DNA of 64,000 nucleotides from Phorcus lineatus (GCA_921293015.1 OV121081.1:59351022-59415021), one strand, 5' to 3'; shown: positions 40,139 through 51,735, counted from the stretch's first letter. Notes: generated by a model not told the origin, from the letters alone. Numbers and translations are program-made.

Positions 40139-42052
40139 TCAATATTCATGAAGGATTGCCATGAATAAAGATGTGTCATCTCCTTCGACAACCAAGGCCT
40201 TCCTTTTCAACTCATTTTCTGGCAGAACTCTCATTCGACAACGTACTGCGGATACTTTAAAAACACCTATTATTCTCGAAGCAATTGGCCTATTGAACAA
40301 GTCATGTGGTTTACTGTAAACTCTGCAAAGACACTTTCCCTCATTATTCTTTCCTACTACTATGCAACCGTTTCCATTTTCCAATACGAAGGCATTGTTG
40401 GGTCTCTTGTAACTCTTGGCCCCTAACGCTGGAGCTTTGGAGCATAGACTTGCTTCCTGTTCTTTTAATCTCCTAACAATCTGAACTAGTGGACTCTTCC
40501 CAGATCGAACCAACCTCTTTACTTTTTGCAAGTAGCTCTCAAATGCAAAGGCACTGAAAGTATCAAGACTGCCGAAAGTCTCAGCATCTGAAGCTATGTG
40601 GGTCAACATGTGCACATTGTATACTAGGAACTCGTCTCCATACAATAGTTTTCCTTTTTTCACAAAGTGAATCAGAAGTTGATGTGCACGGCCTAAACTC
40701 TCTGAAGTCATCGTCTTGCCTACCAGTAAACAAACGGCACAACTCAATTTCATGAAATGATCATAAAGGTCTTGTCTCAAGATGCCCTTAAGAACTAATT
40801 TCCCTGTGTAGAGGAGGAACTGCCTATATTCCGTAGCTTTCCATCTATCAATTTCCCTCAAACTCCTAGGTTTACGAGCAAATACCTCTGGAATGATATT
40901 CCTCATTGACAAAAGTCTTTTGCCTATCTCATCTACGTGCCCTGCTGACATCCTAACGTCCCGTTTACCTCTTATCCAAAGAAGTAACAGTCTTTTCATT
41001 ACCCCTAGGCAGATTTGATGCATGTAATCTATTGGGAAGTCTTTAACCATGTCCATCTCCAATAAGCAAAAGGGTGAAACACCTCGATGATGCTCTGATT
41101 GCTCTTGACGCCTGAACGATGCATCAGTTCTAAAAATCAAATTGTCTACATCAGGATAGCATATTCTTCCAACCCAATGACCACGTTGCGTACATCTCTC
41201 GCACCCATAATACCCAGAATAAAGTTTGCAACACTTTACCATAGCACGAGCCGGTGCATCGCATATTATGCCCTTCAAGAGGACCTTTAATGTTCTATCT
41301 TCATACTGGAAACCATTGGTGAGAATGTCCTCTAACTCATCAATGGTGTCTGACAAAAACTCTAGATTGCTTGGTTTTCCGTTACACAATGTGAATGCTA
41401 CGGGAAATACAATCTTTGGCTCTATACAAATTGCGCACAGCACAGGCCATAAAGACTTTTGAGAACTCTTAAACAGAGGCAATCCATCTATGTTGAATGA
41501 TATTGGGACGTTGTCAATGTATTTACTAATGTCATTTGGATATTTGTTCAAGTTTTTCAGGAGTTCCGTTTTCAGGCCCAGAAAAAAATATTCATAATCT
41601 GTGGTTTTGACCGTTTTCACGTTTATGTCAGTGTTCAAAAGTGTTCGCGCAGTTACTGGAAGATCAGGGTAGCCTCTATTGCGTAATATTGCAAGTATTC
41701 CCTCTGTAGCATTGTGCTTTATCTGGTAAGTGTTAACCCACTTTACAAGATCACTTTCCAAGCAGCTAACATCAAGACCGATGTCTGTACTTTCATCCTC
41801 AGAATCGGATGATAGTATTCTATGATTGTCTATTTCATCCCAAACAGCCTGTGCTTCACTACTTGACCTAAGCTTCTCGGTACCAAAACTGGAAGGTTGA
41901 ACATCATCGCATCGATGAGTTGTTCGTAATTCAGAATCGCTATCAGAATTGCTATTGAGCAGGTCAGAACAGTTGCTACCGCCTCTATGTCTTTTAGCCG
42001 CAATCCATATTTTCCTGTAAATACGCGTTTTTTTCCCTCCTTGGTCGCTCAT
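40139..42052 (-). CDS. EnSpm/CACTA-like (Tnp2-type) transposase, intact 637-aa ORF
   Basis: The predicted nuclear enzyme would excise and insert the surrounding element. The single uninterrupted exon begins with an acidic/basic, Ser-rich region (1-100). A catalytic-type region follows: FNIDGLPLFKSS (Asp189), GIICDAPARA (Asp265), a CERC zinc knuckle (284-287) with GHW, FPIDYMHQICLGVMKRLL (339-356), VYNVHMLTHIASDAE (477-491) and FGSLDTFSAFAFESYLQKVK (493-512). These blocks and their order are characteristic of the Tnp2/Transposase_21-like proteins of animal EnSpm/CACTA and fungal Plavaka elements. I infer Asp189, Asp265 and a later Glu (possibly Glu504) as the DDE triad. A splice acceptor (TGTTGCAG) ends one base before the ATG. 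The frame is open throughout, suggesting recent activity or selection. The DUF4806-like gene starts 166 bp downstream on the same strand. Confidence 0.85.
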   Translation of the reverse strand: MSDQGGKKTRIYRKIWIAAKRHRGGSNCSDLLNSNSDSDSELRTTHRCDDVQPSSFGTEKLRSSSEAQAVWDEIDNHRILSSDSEDESTDIGLDVSCLESDLVKWVNTYQIKHNATEGILAILRNRGYPDLPVTARTLLNTDINVKTVKTTDYEYFFLGLKTELLKNLNKYPNDISKYIDNVPISFNIDGLPLFKSSQKSLWPVLCAICIEPKIVFPVAFTLCNGKPSNLEFLSDTIDELEDILTNGFQYEDRTLKVLLKGIICDAPARAMVKCCKLYSGYYGCERCTQRGHWVGRICYPDVDNLIFRTDASFRRQEQSEHHRGVSPFCLLEMDMVKDFPIDYMHQICLGVMKRLLLLWIRGKRDVRMSAGHVDEIGKRLLSMRNIIPEVFARKPRSLREIDRWKATEYRQFLLYTGKLVLKGILRQDLYDHFMKLSCAVCLLVGKTMTSESLGRAHQLLIHFVKKGKLLYGDEFLVYNVHMLTHIASDAETFGSLDTFSAFAFESYLQKVKRLVRSGKSPLVQIVRRLKEQEASLCSKAPALGAKSYKRPNNAFVLENGNGCIVVGKNNEGKCLCRVYSKPHDLFNRPIASRIIGVFKVSAVRCRMRVLPENELKRKALVVEGDDTSLFMAILHEY

Positions 42053-42209
42053 CCTGCAACATTACAGGTTAAAGTTTACTTAAACAATTAATATGAGCTT
42101 TTGATGATTATTAGAATTAATATAAATATGATAACCCACGGTCATTACGTATCAATGATAACTACCCACTATTTGAAAAAGCATGATTTGTCGAGATAAC
42201 AGTCTTGAG

Positions 42210-42580
42210 TACCGTATTCGACTTAATAACCGCCCACTCCCCTATAAGCGCCCACCCACCACGTTTTTGACTGAACAATATGAGTCCTGATTTAGCGCCC
42301 ACCCCTCAACATTGCGTACCTTGCATGCTGATTCATCGAAGAGATTTTTTCAGTCTTTCAATAAGTCTTTTATTTCCACTAAAGTGAAGAATATTCAATA
42401 TTTCAAGACCCCCAGCCACCATCAAAATGATAAAGGTTACAAAACCATATTTCAAAGACATGTGTATCGTAAGAAAACACTTTGAAGACTAAACTTGAGG
42501 ACAATTTTTATCGTTTTAACAAGCGCCCCCTTTTACCAATTTTTTAAGCGCCCCGGGCGCTTATCACGTCGAATACGGTA
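42210..42580. mobile_element. MITE with CCGTATTCGAC ends, TA target duplication
   Basis: The left end reads TACCGTATTCGACTTAATAA and then CCGCCC. The right end, reverse-complemented, reads TACCGTATTCGACGTGATAA and then GCGCCC. Flanking TA on both sides fits a Tc1/mariner- or pogo-type non-autonomous element of about 370 bp. It sits between the 637-aa transposase and the 189-aa ORF, so it inserted into the large transposon. A related left end occurs at 46549. Confidence 0.8.
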
Positions 42581-42752
42581 TCATGAAGGAAGTTGTCATC
42601 ATGAATATATCAACTGAAATTATCGTGTATGACATTTTAGCATTTTCCAATTTAAAATGATTTGAACAGCGGACCAAGCTGGATAAGATCCAAGACATAA
42701 GATCTCCCTAAAATCTTTTTGCTTAACACAATATTAACACATAAAACATTGT

Positions 42753-43322
42753 TTATAAAGATTCAGAAATGTGGGAAATAGAAGGAAATGTTTGTGGAGA
42801 AGTGGGGATAACGGATGACTGTGTGAAAAAAGAACTCACACACCTACATGGCACAATGCATTTTCTTTCAACACCTTTGCTTTCTCCAGAACTACTGCTA
42901 AGTCCAATGTACTCCCATTCGAAATGCTGTGCGGGATGGTCGAACATAGATTCGTTGCAAATGGGGCATTTGTAATTGTTCACGGGGGTTAATGGAAGGG
43001 GAATTGTGTTTTTATCAATAGCATGTGGGGATAACGATGGATCGGATAATACATGATGACTAAAACTCCTATTCATTGAAACATGGGGGACTGGGTTGGG
43101 AGTTTCCACTGAATAAAACGGTCGTCTCAAATCAGGCTCCGATTGAACTCTGGCGAGACTCATCGGGAACGATACCGAGGGCAATTTAGGAAACACACAT
43201 CTGTCATAATGTGTCAGATCAAAGAAGGAGAATGGGTCTGTGAAAACGTGGGTATCCAAATGATTAAAACTGTTTCCACTACTTGCAGTTTCTGCTACAA
43301 AAATCCTATTTAAATTTGACAT
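42753..43322 (-). CDS. Unknown 189-aa protein with CPxC motif
   Basis: Single open frame from ATG to TAA on the same strand as, and upstream of, the transposase. Residues 1-110 are Ser/Pro/Phe-rich and look unstructured. Around 115-140 there is YKCPICNESMFDHPAQHFEW, a CPxC pair followed by two spaced His that could form half of a zinc finger. The rest is Ser-rich with a CIVPCRC cluster. An in-frame TGA lies just upstream of the ATG. An acceptor (TTGCTTTGCAG, exon starting at 43375) implies a 5' UTR exon boundary 53 nt before the ATG. I do not recognise the family. Position and strand suggest a third protein of the large transposon; a chance ORF is possible but unlikely at this length. Confidence 0.6.
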   Translation of the reverse strand: MSNLNRIFVAETASSGNSFNHLDTHVFTDPFSFFDLTHYDRCVFPKLPSVSFPMSLARVQSEPDLRRPFYSVETPNPVPHVSMNRSFSHHVLSDPSLSPHAIDKNTIPLPLTPVNNYKCPICNESMFDHPAQHFEWEYIGLSSSSGESKGVERKCIVPCRCVSSFFTQSSVIPTSPQTFPSISHISESL

Positions 43323-43375
43323 GTTATACTTATATCAATATTTGTCCTCTGATATCTTCTTCACGTCACTCTGGT

Positions 43376-45777
43376 CTGCAAAGCAATATATGAACAATAT
43401 CAAAAGGCGCCATGCAAGCTGAGGGTATTTTAACCTGTAGTGGTGATTTTTATTGTAATCTGAAGACATGATACATCCAAAATTGGCTTAAAGTCATTGT
43501 CTTATTTTTGCAAGGCAAATTGTAATGCATGTCGGACAAATAGTTCACCACCCACAGAAATCTTTCCCCTGACGTTTGCAACAATTTTCAGAACTCAACA
43601 GGCATTCTAGCCCTCAATAATTAAGTTCAAACTACCCTACCCTAATATTACGTGTTTTGCGAGCGTTAGTCCTAACCACGTCATTTCGCTAAGGCCGTGA
43701 CGAAGAACACACAAAATTTCCCAGCTGAATATCCAATTCAAATAGCTAAAAGCTTACCCTTTTTCAAAAACTGAAATAACATAAAGGTGGTAAACTCAAT
43801 GAAGAATGCGTCTGTCATAAGTATCGGCGCTACAGTTACTAGATTTCGGTGTTTCGCACTCGCGATGGGATTACACTTGATTCGGTACGTCATCGATCTG
43901 AAACGGCTTTAATTACGCCAATAAGCTGCTTCATCCAAAACTGTAAAACGGGCATAAAATTGAAAATCTTTGCAAATACGACAAGAAATATTCATGTTAG
44001 TGATCAGATTTTGTTCGTGAAGAATATTTAGTTCAGTTTAGTTGCCTTACAAAAATGAGACTATGACTTTAAAGTTTATGCATAACTTGTGAGATGTAAG
44101 TATCAATATATCAATCAAATAATCAAATTGGTTCCATGATGCTTTTAATAAAACATATTATACATCTCGGTCAGCTTGACGTCAGAAAGTTGATGTCATC
44201 GCCATTCCTTTTTTATAACGATCCTGTATCCCACTGTCTCCACCTTATGCTATTTAAATACTCGGCAAAGTCCCCATATTTATGTTCTAAAAGATGTGAT
44301 GCTGAATTATTCGAAATAAAAAAACGGTTATTTAATTCCCTTTATTAAGTAAACTTGAAAAAATGACCGCGTAAAAAAGGTGATTTATGAATACATCACT
44401 CTGCAAATAACCAAAGTCGTTATCATACGAGCATGAATAGTCGACTAAATAATCGAGGAAATTCTATACAGCATTACCATTCATGACTCATTTTATAGCA
44501 TTGCATTTATAAATTCCAAATGAAGCACCCATAAAATAACATTCCAACTTTGTTAAACTTAACATATTTTGTACGGGCGGATTGAAGTTAATACGATATA
44601 TGCGTATGGGGCAGTTGCATAAGGAATTACAGTTCCTGAAATTTATGAGATAAATGAATAACTTCGGAGTTTTTCAAATGATTTGATGAGTAAATCTGTT
44701 TTTAAACAAACACTAAAAAATGTTATATATTCATTCAGGTTGGAACAAGACATTGAAATATACAAGATATATTATAGACTTTTAAAAGATAGATTTGTTA
44801 ACACTAAGAGTTTAAAACCGATTTATATTTAGAAAATAAATACATCAAGATAATATGAATTGCTCTTGAGCATCAGCAAAGTTTACAGCAAAAAGTTTAC
44901 TTAAATTTTATAATGAAAGCAAAGGCATGTTTATGACAGGCAAAAAAATGTTGCTGTCATCTATCGTTTAGTCAGATCTTGATTCCAGATACATTTGCCA
45001 CAAAGCATGTTAGCATCTTGTTCTCTAGACACACCCCGTCTGTCAATCAAATTTCGCGCGTGCGTACGAAGGAGCCAATTAGTGTTGCGTTAGTCCAAAT
45101 GTATTTCGGGGGACCTACATGTAGCGGCGATGGGCGTTTGAAAATGTTACCGAAAGTTTCTTTACGTGGATGTCATTGCATAAGTGTTTCCAATTATTGA
45201 AGGATTACCATTAGGAAAACGCATGGATAAACAAAAATTCTAAAAAACCGCTCGCGATTCTAAGGAATGCGATAAGGTGAGAATTTGCATGAATCATGCC
45301 TTTTGAATTGTTCTCTTCAACATGGCATTGTACATATTAGCATAGTTTTAAAAAAACCAGCTCAACAGCGGCGTTGAAAGAATTTATATATTCTAAACGC
45401 CGAATCTTGTAGGAATGACAAGCATGCATACATTAGCTATTCTATAGAGTTTTAGTGCTGTATTTCATATGACATAAAAAGTTAGGAAATTTTTATGAAT
45501 GTTTATCGATGTACTGTGAACAGTCGCCGGGTCTTTACCCTCATTGAAATGAATAATTGCCTGCTTTGAAGAATTGCTGGGAATGAGTAATAAAATGTAA
45601 CCAAACTTGCATGTGCCTCTTTTTAAAACAATTCCGGCATATTAGAAATACATTTCGGCAATTAAACTCATGGCGAGAACTAGTATATATCGTTATCCAA
45701 TATCAATTAAAAGTTTATATTAATGTTTCTGTTTAGATTTGACATTTAGATAAACATCTTGCTTCGGAAATAAATAC
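43376..45777. other. Interior non-coding stretch upstream of the transposon genes
   Basis: No ORF with recognisable features. A patch at about 45030-45185 is visibly richer in CpG (GCGCGTGCGTACG) than its surroundings. As the region upstream of three minus-strand genes, it is a plausible place for their promoter and leader exon, but I cannot locate a start site. Confidence 0.35.
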
Positions 45778-46005
45778 TTTAAGAGCCACTCCGTGAGTTG
45801 TTAGGGTCATATATGCCAAACTTAATCAATGGTGTCATTTGATCATGAAGTATCGACTGTTACACTTACCAAAAAGACACATTTTAAAGCTCATTGCTTT
45901 TTACAGTGACAATATGAAGGTAGAGCATCGCAAATATGATCGAAAACCGGACAGTGGCGCGCGTCAAATAGTCAAATGTAATTTTGGAGACTTATCTAAA
46001 ACAGC
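45778..46005 (+). repeat. Dispersed repeat family, copy 2
   Basis: Colinear with 2482-2706 through ATATGCCAAACT, AGTGACAAT, GAAAACCGGACAGTG, CGCGTCAA and TAATTTTGGA. It may extend further right than copy 1 does. Confidence 0.6.
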
Positions 46006-46548
46006 CAGGAGGGCAGTTAGGAGTTGATAGTGTTTAGTAGGTTATAAAACTAGTATCCAGGTATATCGGACGTGATATCTAAAATCAACAGTCCCAAAAC
46101 CCAATTGCACTTTTGGCAAAAATTGCAAAACGTATCACAATACGGCATCAAATATCGCAATATATCGTTTTTTTCTGGCAATACCAAGGCAAACCCTAAT
46201 ATCTACACCTCTGTTCATTTATAAGGATGTTTTTATATTTTCCTGGGAAACCCAGTATTTCTCATATATGTCTTTTGGACATGAAAAGTTAAGATATTTT
46301 GATTTCATATCACCATATGACATTTATGTTCGTATCAAATGTAAATAATATGTTACGAAAATCACGGAGGGGCTCTTTAATGAATGATTCCTTATAAGTG
46401 CAGGGGCGATTTTTCTAAAATATATGCAGTTATGAAGTTAAGCTATCATTTCTGAATTGCTGAAAATATATGGAAAGTATAACCATTTTCACTAATAAAC
46501 AGTTGAGCAGTCAAGAGCGTACACATTCACCGTTTTTACTTGACGATA

Positions 46549-46635
46549 TACCGTAATTCCTTTAATAAACGCCTCGTGTTCATAAATTTCAAATTCCATT
46601 TTGACAAGGTGGTTATTCACCACAGGTGATAATTG
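46549..46635 (+). mobile_element. Left end of a second MITE, cut by the assembly gap
   Basis: TACCGTAATTCCTTTAATAA followed by ACGCC resembles the end type of the MITE at 42210 (TACCGTATTCGAC, TAATAACCGCC). It runs into unknown bases after 87 bp, so its right end is not visible. Confidence 0.5.
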
Positions 46636-46835
46636 NNNNNNNNNNNNNNNNNNNNNNNNNNNNNNNNNNNNNNNNNNNNNNNNNNNNNNNNNNNNNNNNN
46701 NNNNNNNNNNNNNNNNNNNNNNNNNNNNNNNNNNNNNNNNNNNNNNNNNNNNNNNNNNNNNNNNNNNNNNNNNNNNNNNNNNNNNNNNNNNNNNNNNNNN
46801 NNNNNNNNNNNNNNNNNNNNNNNNNNNNNNNNNNN
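46636..46835. other. Assembly gap (200 N)
   Basis: Two hundred unknown bases; the round length suggests a placeholder rather than a measured gap. Reading frames crossing it are meaningless. Confidence 0.99.
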
Positions 46836-48805
46836 GAATAAAGAACAATGAATAAGGCAGATTATTAGTTTTGAAGAATATAAACCAGTTTTGTTCACAT
46901 TCTGGACCTTTTTTTGGTGGTCATTTGTTATGTTTTATGATAATGTTTCAGCCCATCCTTCAAAACCTAAAGAAGGATGGTTTATAACTGTCTATTTTAA
47001 AATGACTCTCCCAAAACTTTCGTATATCTTTCTGACCCTCCCCTGAAAACACACCCCACCCCCTATATTATAACCGGTCCCTAAACGTTGCATCCATATT
47101 CATCTTTGGCATGTTCAAACATCCAATACTTTTTGCATGTAGGAGTTTGATGTGTGCAGTTAGTGAATAAACTTAATTATTAGATAGGTATTTGAAATGT
47201 GGAATTTATAAATGAAGTAAATTTATCAGAAAAAGCGTTTTCTTCTGGCATTTGTAAAAAAAAAAACCCACAAAAATGCGAAACGTAGCTTTATCTCTAC
47301 TTCAAAATCATTACGATAAAAAATGAAACTTCTTTTTAAGAGCCATCAAATATTTGTTAAGATACTGACTTATTATTTTAAATCATATATGTTTCAGTCA
47401 CCATCCCATTATGGTACCGACAATATATGTATCACCCCAACTAGGGATTCCGAAATTGGAATCCTAAGTTATGAGATAAATCAAATAGATCTTAAAGTTC
47501 ATAAATACTACTGATATATCGCCGATGAAATGCTTCACTTCTCATTCTTGTCTTATTTTACCTGGTTTAAACTGTGTTATGTTATAATCATGCTCTTATG
47601 AAATACATGTAGATATTGGAATTTCCCCTTGAATTTTGTTTCCACAAAAAGCTACCCTGATAGGACTGTCCTTAAAATTCAACAATTTCTTCACGTATTC
47701 GTTTTTTTGTACCAAACATGTTATGAATAATATGACAACGACTGTTCAGTACCGTTTGTGTTGTTTTCCCTTCCTCTCTGTAACCATATTATGGATGCAC
47801 ACCTATCTACTTCTATCAAAACATTCGGTAAAATAAATTCGTCATAACGTTTCGTCAAGGAATATGTTAGTCCTGTGTAGGTTTTACGCATCTCGTCATC
47901 GGCTCGTTGAATTAAAACTAAGGCGAGACTGATGTATCACTATATGTCGCTATTGACAGAAAGTTATAACATACACAGGGCTTTAGATAATTATTTGGAT
48001 TCAGGGGTAATTCACTCTTCAAAATGAGAGTAATTGAGGTTTTATCGTTTTCAGTTCATCATTCCAAGTTAGCATCTCTTTCTATGCTAGTCGTTGATTA
48101 TATTTTCCACACGTTTAATCTTTTAATGAACGAGAGGTTTCTCTTTGATGAAATACATAACTTGGTAATCTTTGTTTTCACACAGGTTGGCATCAAGTTG
48201 GCTACTATTCGAAATGTAAAGATCACACATGTACAAATGAAACTTTATTTTGACACTTTATTTTGATCACTCATGTAATCAAATATCTTACTCGTATGCT
48301 GGGAAAGTTATGCGTATCTGTCACTCATTGATTTCATTTTTAATGCGTATATCTGAATTACATGTGCGTATTATACGCAGATACGCATCTTATCTGGAGC
48401 CCTGAAATACATTGACAATAATTAACATGTTTATAATCCTTACAACATACACTCTGTCATTTTAATAGGATGGGAAATATTTAATTAACATGATTTAGTC
48501 TCTTAATAGAAATCACTCGTCACGACGTGCATGTCCAGACGCAACTACAGGAGGTTGCCATTGACTTATACATCGTGGTTAAGAAATTAGATTATTTTAT
48601 TTAAAAAAATGGTTAAGTAGTAAATAATGACCGGGTGACTAACGATTATGGCATAACGCGAGGCTAAATATTTGATTCAGAAGATATAAATTGACATAAC
48701 TTTACACCTATATATTTCCATGTATATATACATATACATTTATATATATACCAGGGGGAAAACAGTACAGACATGACACAACAAAATGAACAGTTACAGG
48801 CAGGG

Positions 48806-48879
48806 ATCCTCGTTAGCTCAAATGGTAAAGGCGTTACTCGTCAGGAAGGATGTCCCGGGTTCGAATCCCACTTTCGCTA
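48806..48879 (+). repeat. tRNA-like sequence (pseudo-tRNA or SINE head)
   Basis: A-box-like TTAGCTCAAATGG and a perfect B box GGGTTCGAATCCC (48857-48869) lie at tRNA spacing. The acceptor stem does not pair (the 3' side TTTCGCT has no partner) and only three T-stem pairs form. It therefore looks like a tRNA pseudogene or the head of a SINE rather than a working tRNA. Confidence 0.55.
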
Positions 48880-49992
48880 ATGTCAAGTCTTATATACTTA
48901 ATTTGTAAAACTTTACAAGTCTAATCGTTTGTGTAGGTTGAACATCTCTTAACACCCACCTGCGCAGTTGGTGGTTAATGCATATAGCCTTCAACTAAAA
49001 ACAAAGGACCGATTTGAATGATATGTGATAGTGCCCTAGGGCGATATGGAGAAACAATCGATGATTACGTCATAAGAGGTTGATATGACAATGACCCGAT
49101 GTTAAAAGAATGGGAACATATCACACCTAGGTGTGTAAGATGAAATATATAATTTGTACTTCACGAGGCAAACTATTTTACTTCGTCTTCCTTTGACGGC
49201 AGCTTTAGTCATACTATGACTGCAAAAGTAAGATAGATATATTCATGAGCTTTCTAAAAGAAACCTAATTATTACGTATTGCTGATGAATTATATAAAAA
49301 TGATAATAATTGGGATCTTTACGTCTATATATGATGTACTATATGTAATTAGAAGTTCAAATTCGCTTGACAGTATTAAAATTAAATCTATCCGTCACAT
49401 CTCAACTCGTTCGATACATTTAGATACATGTCGACATTATTATAATAGTAATGATTAGTTCTGAAAAAATATGATAAGAGCAAAATGTAGCCTTTTGATT
49501 GAACTCATATTCACATTCAATAATTAGAAGCCAATTACATAACGAGTAATTATTAAACGAAGCCAACATAGCAGTAAGCTTTCAGAGCATCTATTTAACA
49601 ATTCCATGTTTTTGCCAGGTTGAGTATCGTCTCATTCATTGTCTCAGTCGCTGGGCCTGTTTGAAGATCGCCCTCGAAGATTAAATTTAATTGTTATTCA
49701 CATATACGAGCTGATGATAATGCTTGGACAGATATCAGCCAAGCAATGTTTTATTGACAATCGAACCAATCTACACATTTGTGAACTCAGAAACATTTTC
49801 AAAATCAAGTATCATTTTAAAGACGCGCTCCTTCGAAAGGTTTGTAGTTTTTGTATTGTATGTTCAAGTTTTATGTGGATTAATGCTGTAACGCGCTGTT
49901 CGAAACGAAGCCACAAAGTAAACGCTCCGACTATGCTTGGGAGCACCTTCGCTACAATAGCAAAATTCCTATACTTTCCGGGTTGAGTTCCT

Positions 49993-50074
49993 TGCGGGAT
50001 TCAAACCCTCAGAGTCAGGCAACGCCACCAGCGTTGACCGTATACCGGCAGCTGACAAACTAGTCTATCTCGCC
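49993..50074 (-). repeat. tRNA-derived SINE-like head
   Basis: On the minus strand it begins GGCGAGATAGACTAGTTTGT and ends in a B-box-like GGGTTTGAATCCC. Relatives lie at 16350-16410 and, weakly, 15909-15982. The arms are imperfect, consistent with a SINE. Confidence 0.55.
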
Positions 50075-50889
50075 TTGACGAAAATCAAGGTACAAAAAGT
50101 GTTTATTCAGCTGTTTTTACATTCAATATCCCCCCTGAAAGATGTAAAACGGCAAAGTAGGCCTACAAATATATGTCTTATTTGCAAATACAACAATATT
50201 TTAACCCAAACGATTAATCTCTGAGAATATACAATTTCTTTCATTAATGACATTGTGTCATCAGAAATGTCGCAAAAACTGTATTTATGCATGTGGATGG
50301 ATAATACCGCATTCAAGTTGTAAGTATCTGTTAAAGATGATTTGTTTGACAATGGCGATAAACTTTTTATAGCACTGCTTAGTAGTTCTACTAATTAACG
50401 TATTTGTCATTTTGTTATATTTTAGAATAGAGTAACCCATTGTTATGAAATATCTCAAAGGCCAAAAGTTCATTTCCCTTTATATCTGTTCGAATTTTTT
50501 CACATAATTCAGTTCTGTTATTCCATTCAAAATTAATGTCAAAATCTCTTATGACCATTCTGTAATTAGATGAATTTGTCCAATCCAAATGCAATTCCTT
50601 TCAATAATGCACGATATCCTTATTTTTATTTAACCTGTCCCTATCAGTCTAAGTTGTTTTTTGCGTTAACTTGAAACGTGAAAATAAAAATAATCTCTGT
50701 AACAATAATTTTAGGGAATGAACAATTTGCTCATTTTGGTTGTTACTATTTAACATAGATTTCCCAGATTAACAATTCCCGAATGCTAAGGCTACTATTT
50801 GTATTGTAATTCTGATGAAGCTTTTGTCATTTTTTTTGCCACAATATCTTTTATCTTAATTCATTTATGCTCATACACGTGTATACTCA

Positions 50890-51735
50890 AACAACTTGAA
50901 TTGTAATATCTTATCAATGTATCTTGATATTAGTTGGTTATCGCACAAGCAATTTGGCAGCTTTAGGCGAATGTGGACGCCATCCATTGTTTATCAATCA
51001 AAGCTTAGGGTAGTAGGTTGCTGGTTAAAGAAAGTCAGCATGAATTATAATAGATATGTAGAGCAATGTTTGTTTCTTATGAAACAACATGATGGCATAG
51101 GTTACAAAATTTGGGCAACAGCTTTTAGAATGTTTTTATTTTCTTGAGGCTTAGGATTTGTATGGATTAGTAATGTAGTTGGACATAGTAAATCATTTAT
51201 GTTATGCAACGTTTATTTGACATGTATAAACAATGCTCGAGTCAATATTCAAGCTAAAATTGAAATATATTTTACTTGTATAAATCTGTACAGCTGAGAA
51301 ATTTACAAACTTTAGATGTTGCTCAAATAATTTTGAAGTTGACAAATACAAACATGTCCAGAATCCTAACCCTGCTGATTTTATATGTCCGTATTGCGGA
51401 GAGAGCGAAGAAGATTAATATCATGTTATGTATTTATGTCCATATTTTGCAAAAATTCGTGAATATTGTTTACCGATTTATTCTAAAAAAAATTTCATTG
51501 GCTCTTACGATTACAAGTGTAGGTTATTACCAATTTATCATCGCATTTACTCAACTTTTTATTTCCCTGTTATCAACAACCCACAGTAATCTGTTGCTCT
51601 GCTTTGCCACCTACTTACATAATATAAAGTATTTAGATGAAGATAGCGCTCTGGTATTATCTTACATACAATGGAATACTGTATTTCTACTCTAAGCCTC
51701 CTGGCCCCGAAATGCAATAAACTTCTGTTCTGTTC
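50890..51735 (+). mobile_element. 5'-truncated non-LTR retrotransposon (LINE), 3' end
   Basis: Only the C-terminal end of the ORF2-type protein remains, in several frames. An early frame reads SIVYQSKLRVVGCWLKKVS, YVEQCLFLMKQHD and, after a stop, GLGFVWISNVVGHSKSF. A later frame has DFICPYCGESEED, YHVMYLCPYFAKIREYCLPI, the CCHC-type knuckle typical of LINE C-termini. The element ends in AATAAACTTCTGTTCTGTTC, a short repeated 3' tail typical of non-LTR elements. The reverse transcriptase core is absent, so this is a dead 5'-truncated insertion within the large transposon. Confidence 0.75.

Larger units (their letters stand above)
46836..50885. other. Interior stretch of the large transposon without genes
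   Basis: AT-rich; apart from two tRNA-related sequences (48806-48879 and 49993-50074) no coding region is supported. A 115-codon frame at 49639-49986 shows no domain and runs up to the edge of the SINE-like sequence. Confidence 0.45.

Noticed and set aside
46492-46898. Several frames of 71-118 codons around 46.6-46.9 kb
   Set aside because: They are mostly unknown bases from the 200-N gap.
48806-48879. Functional tRNA gene
   Set aside because: The B box is perfect but the acceptor stem does not pair and the T stem is incomplete, so I list it as a tRNA-like repeat.
51276-51695. 139-codon plus-strand frame rich in hydrophobic residues, resembling a membrane protein
   Set aside because: It is an out-of-frame reading of the LINE 3' end; the correct frame there shows the CPYC...H...C knuckle.
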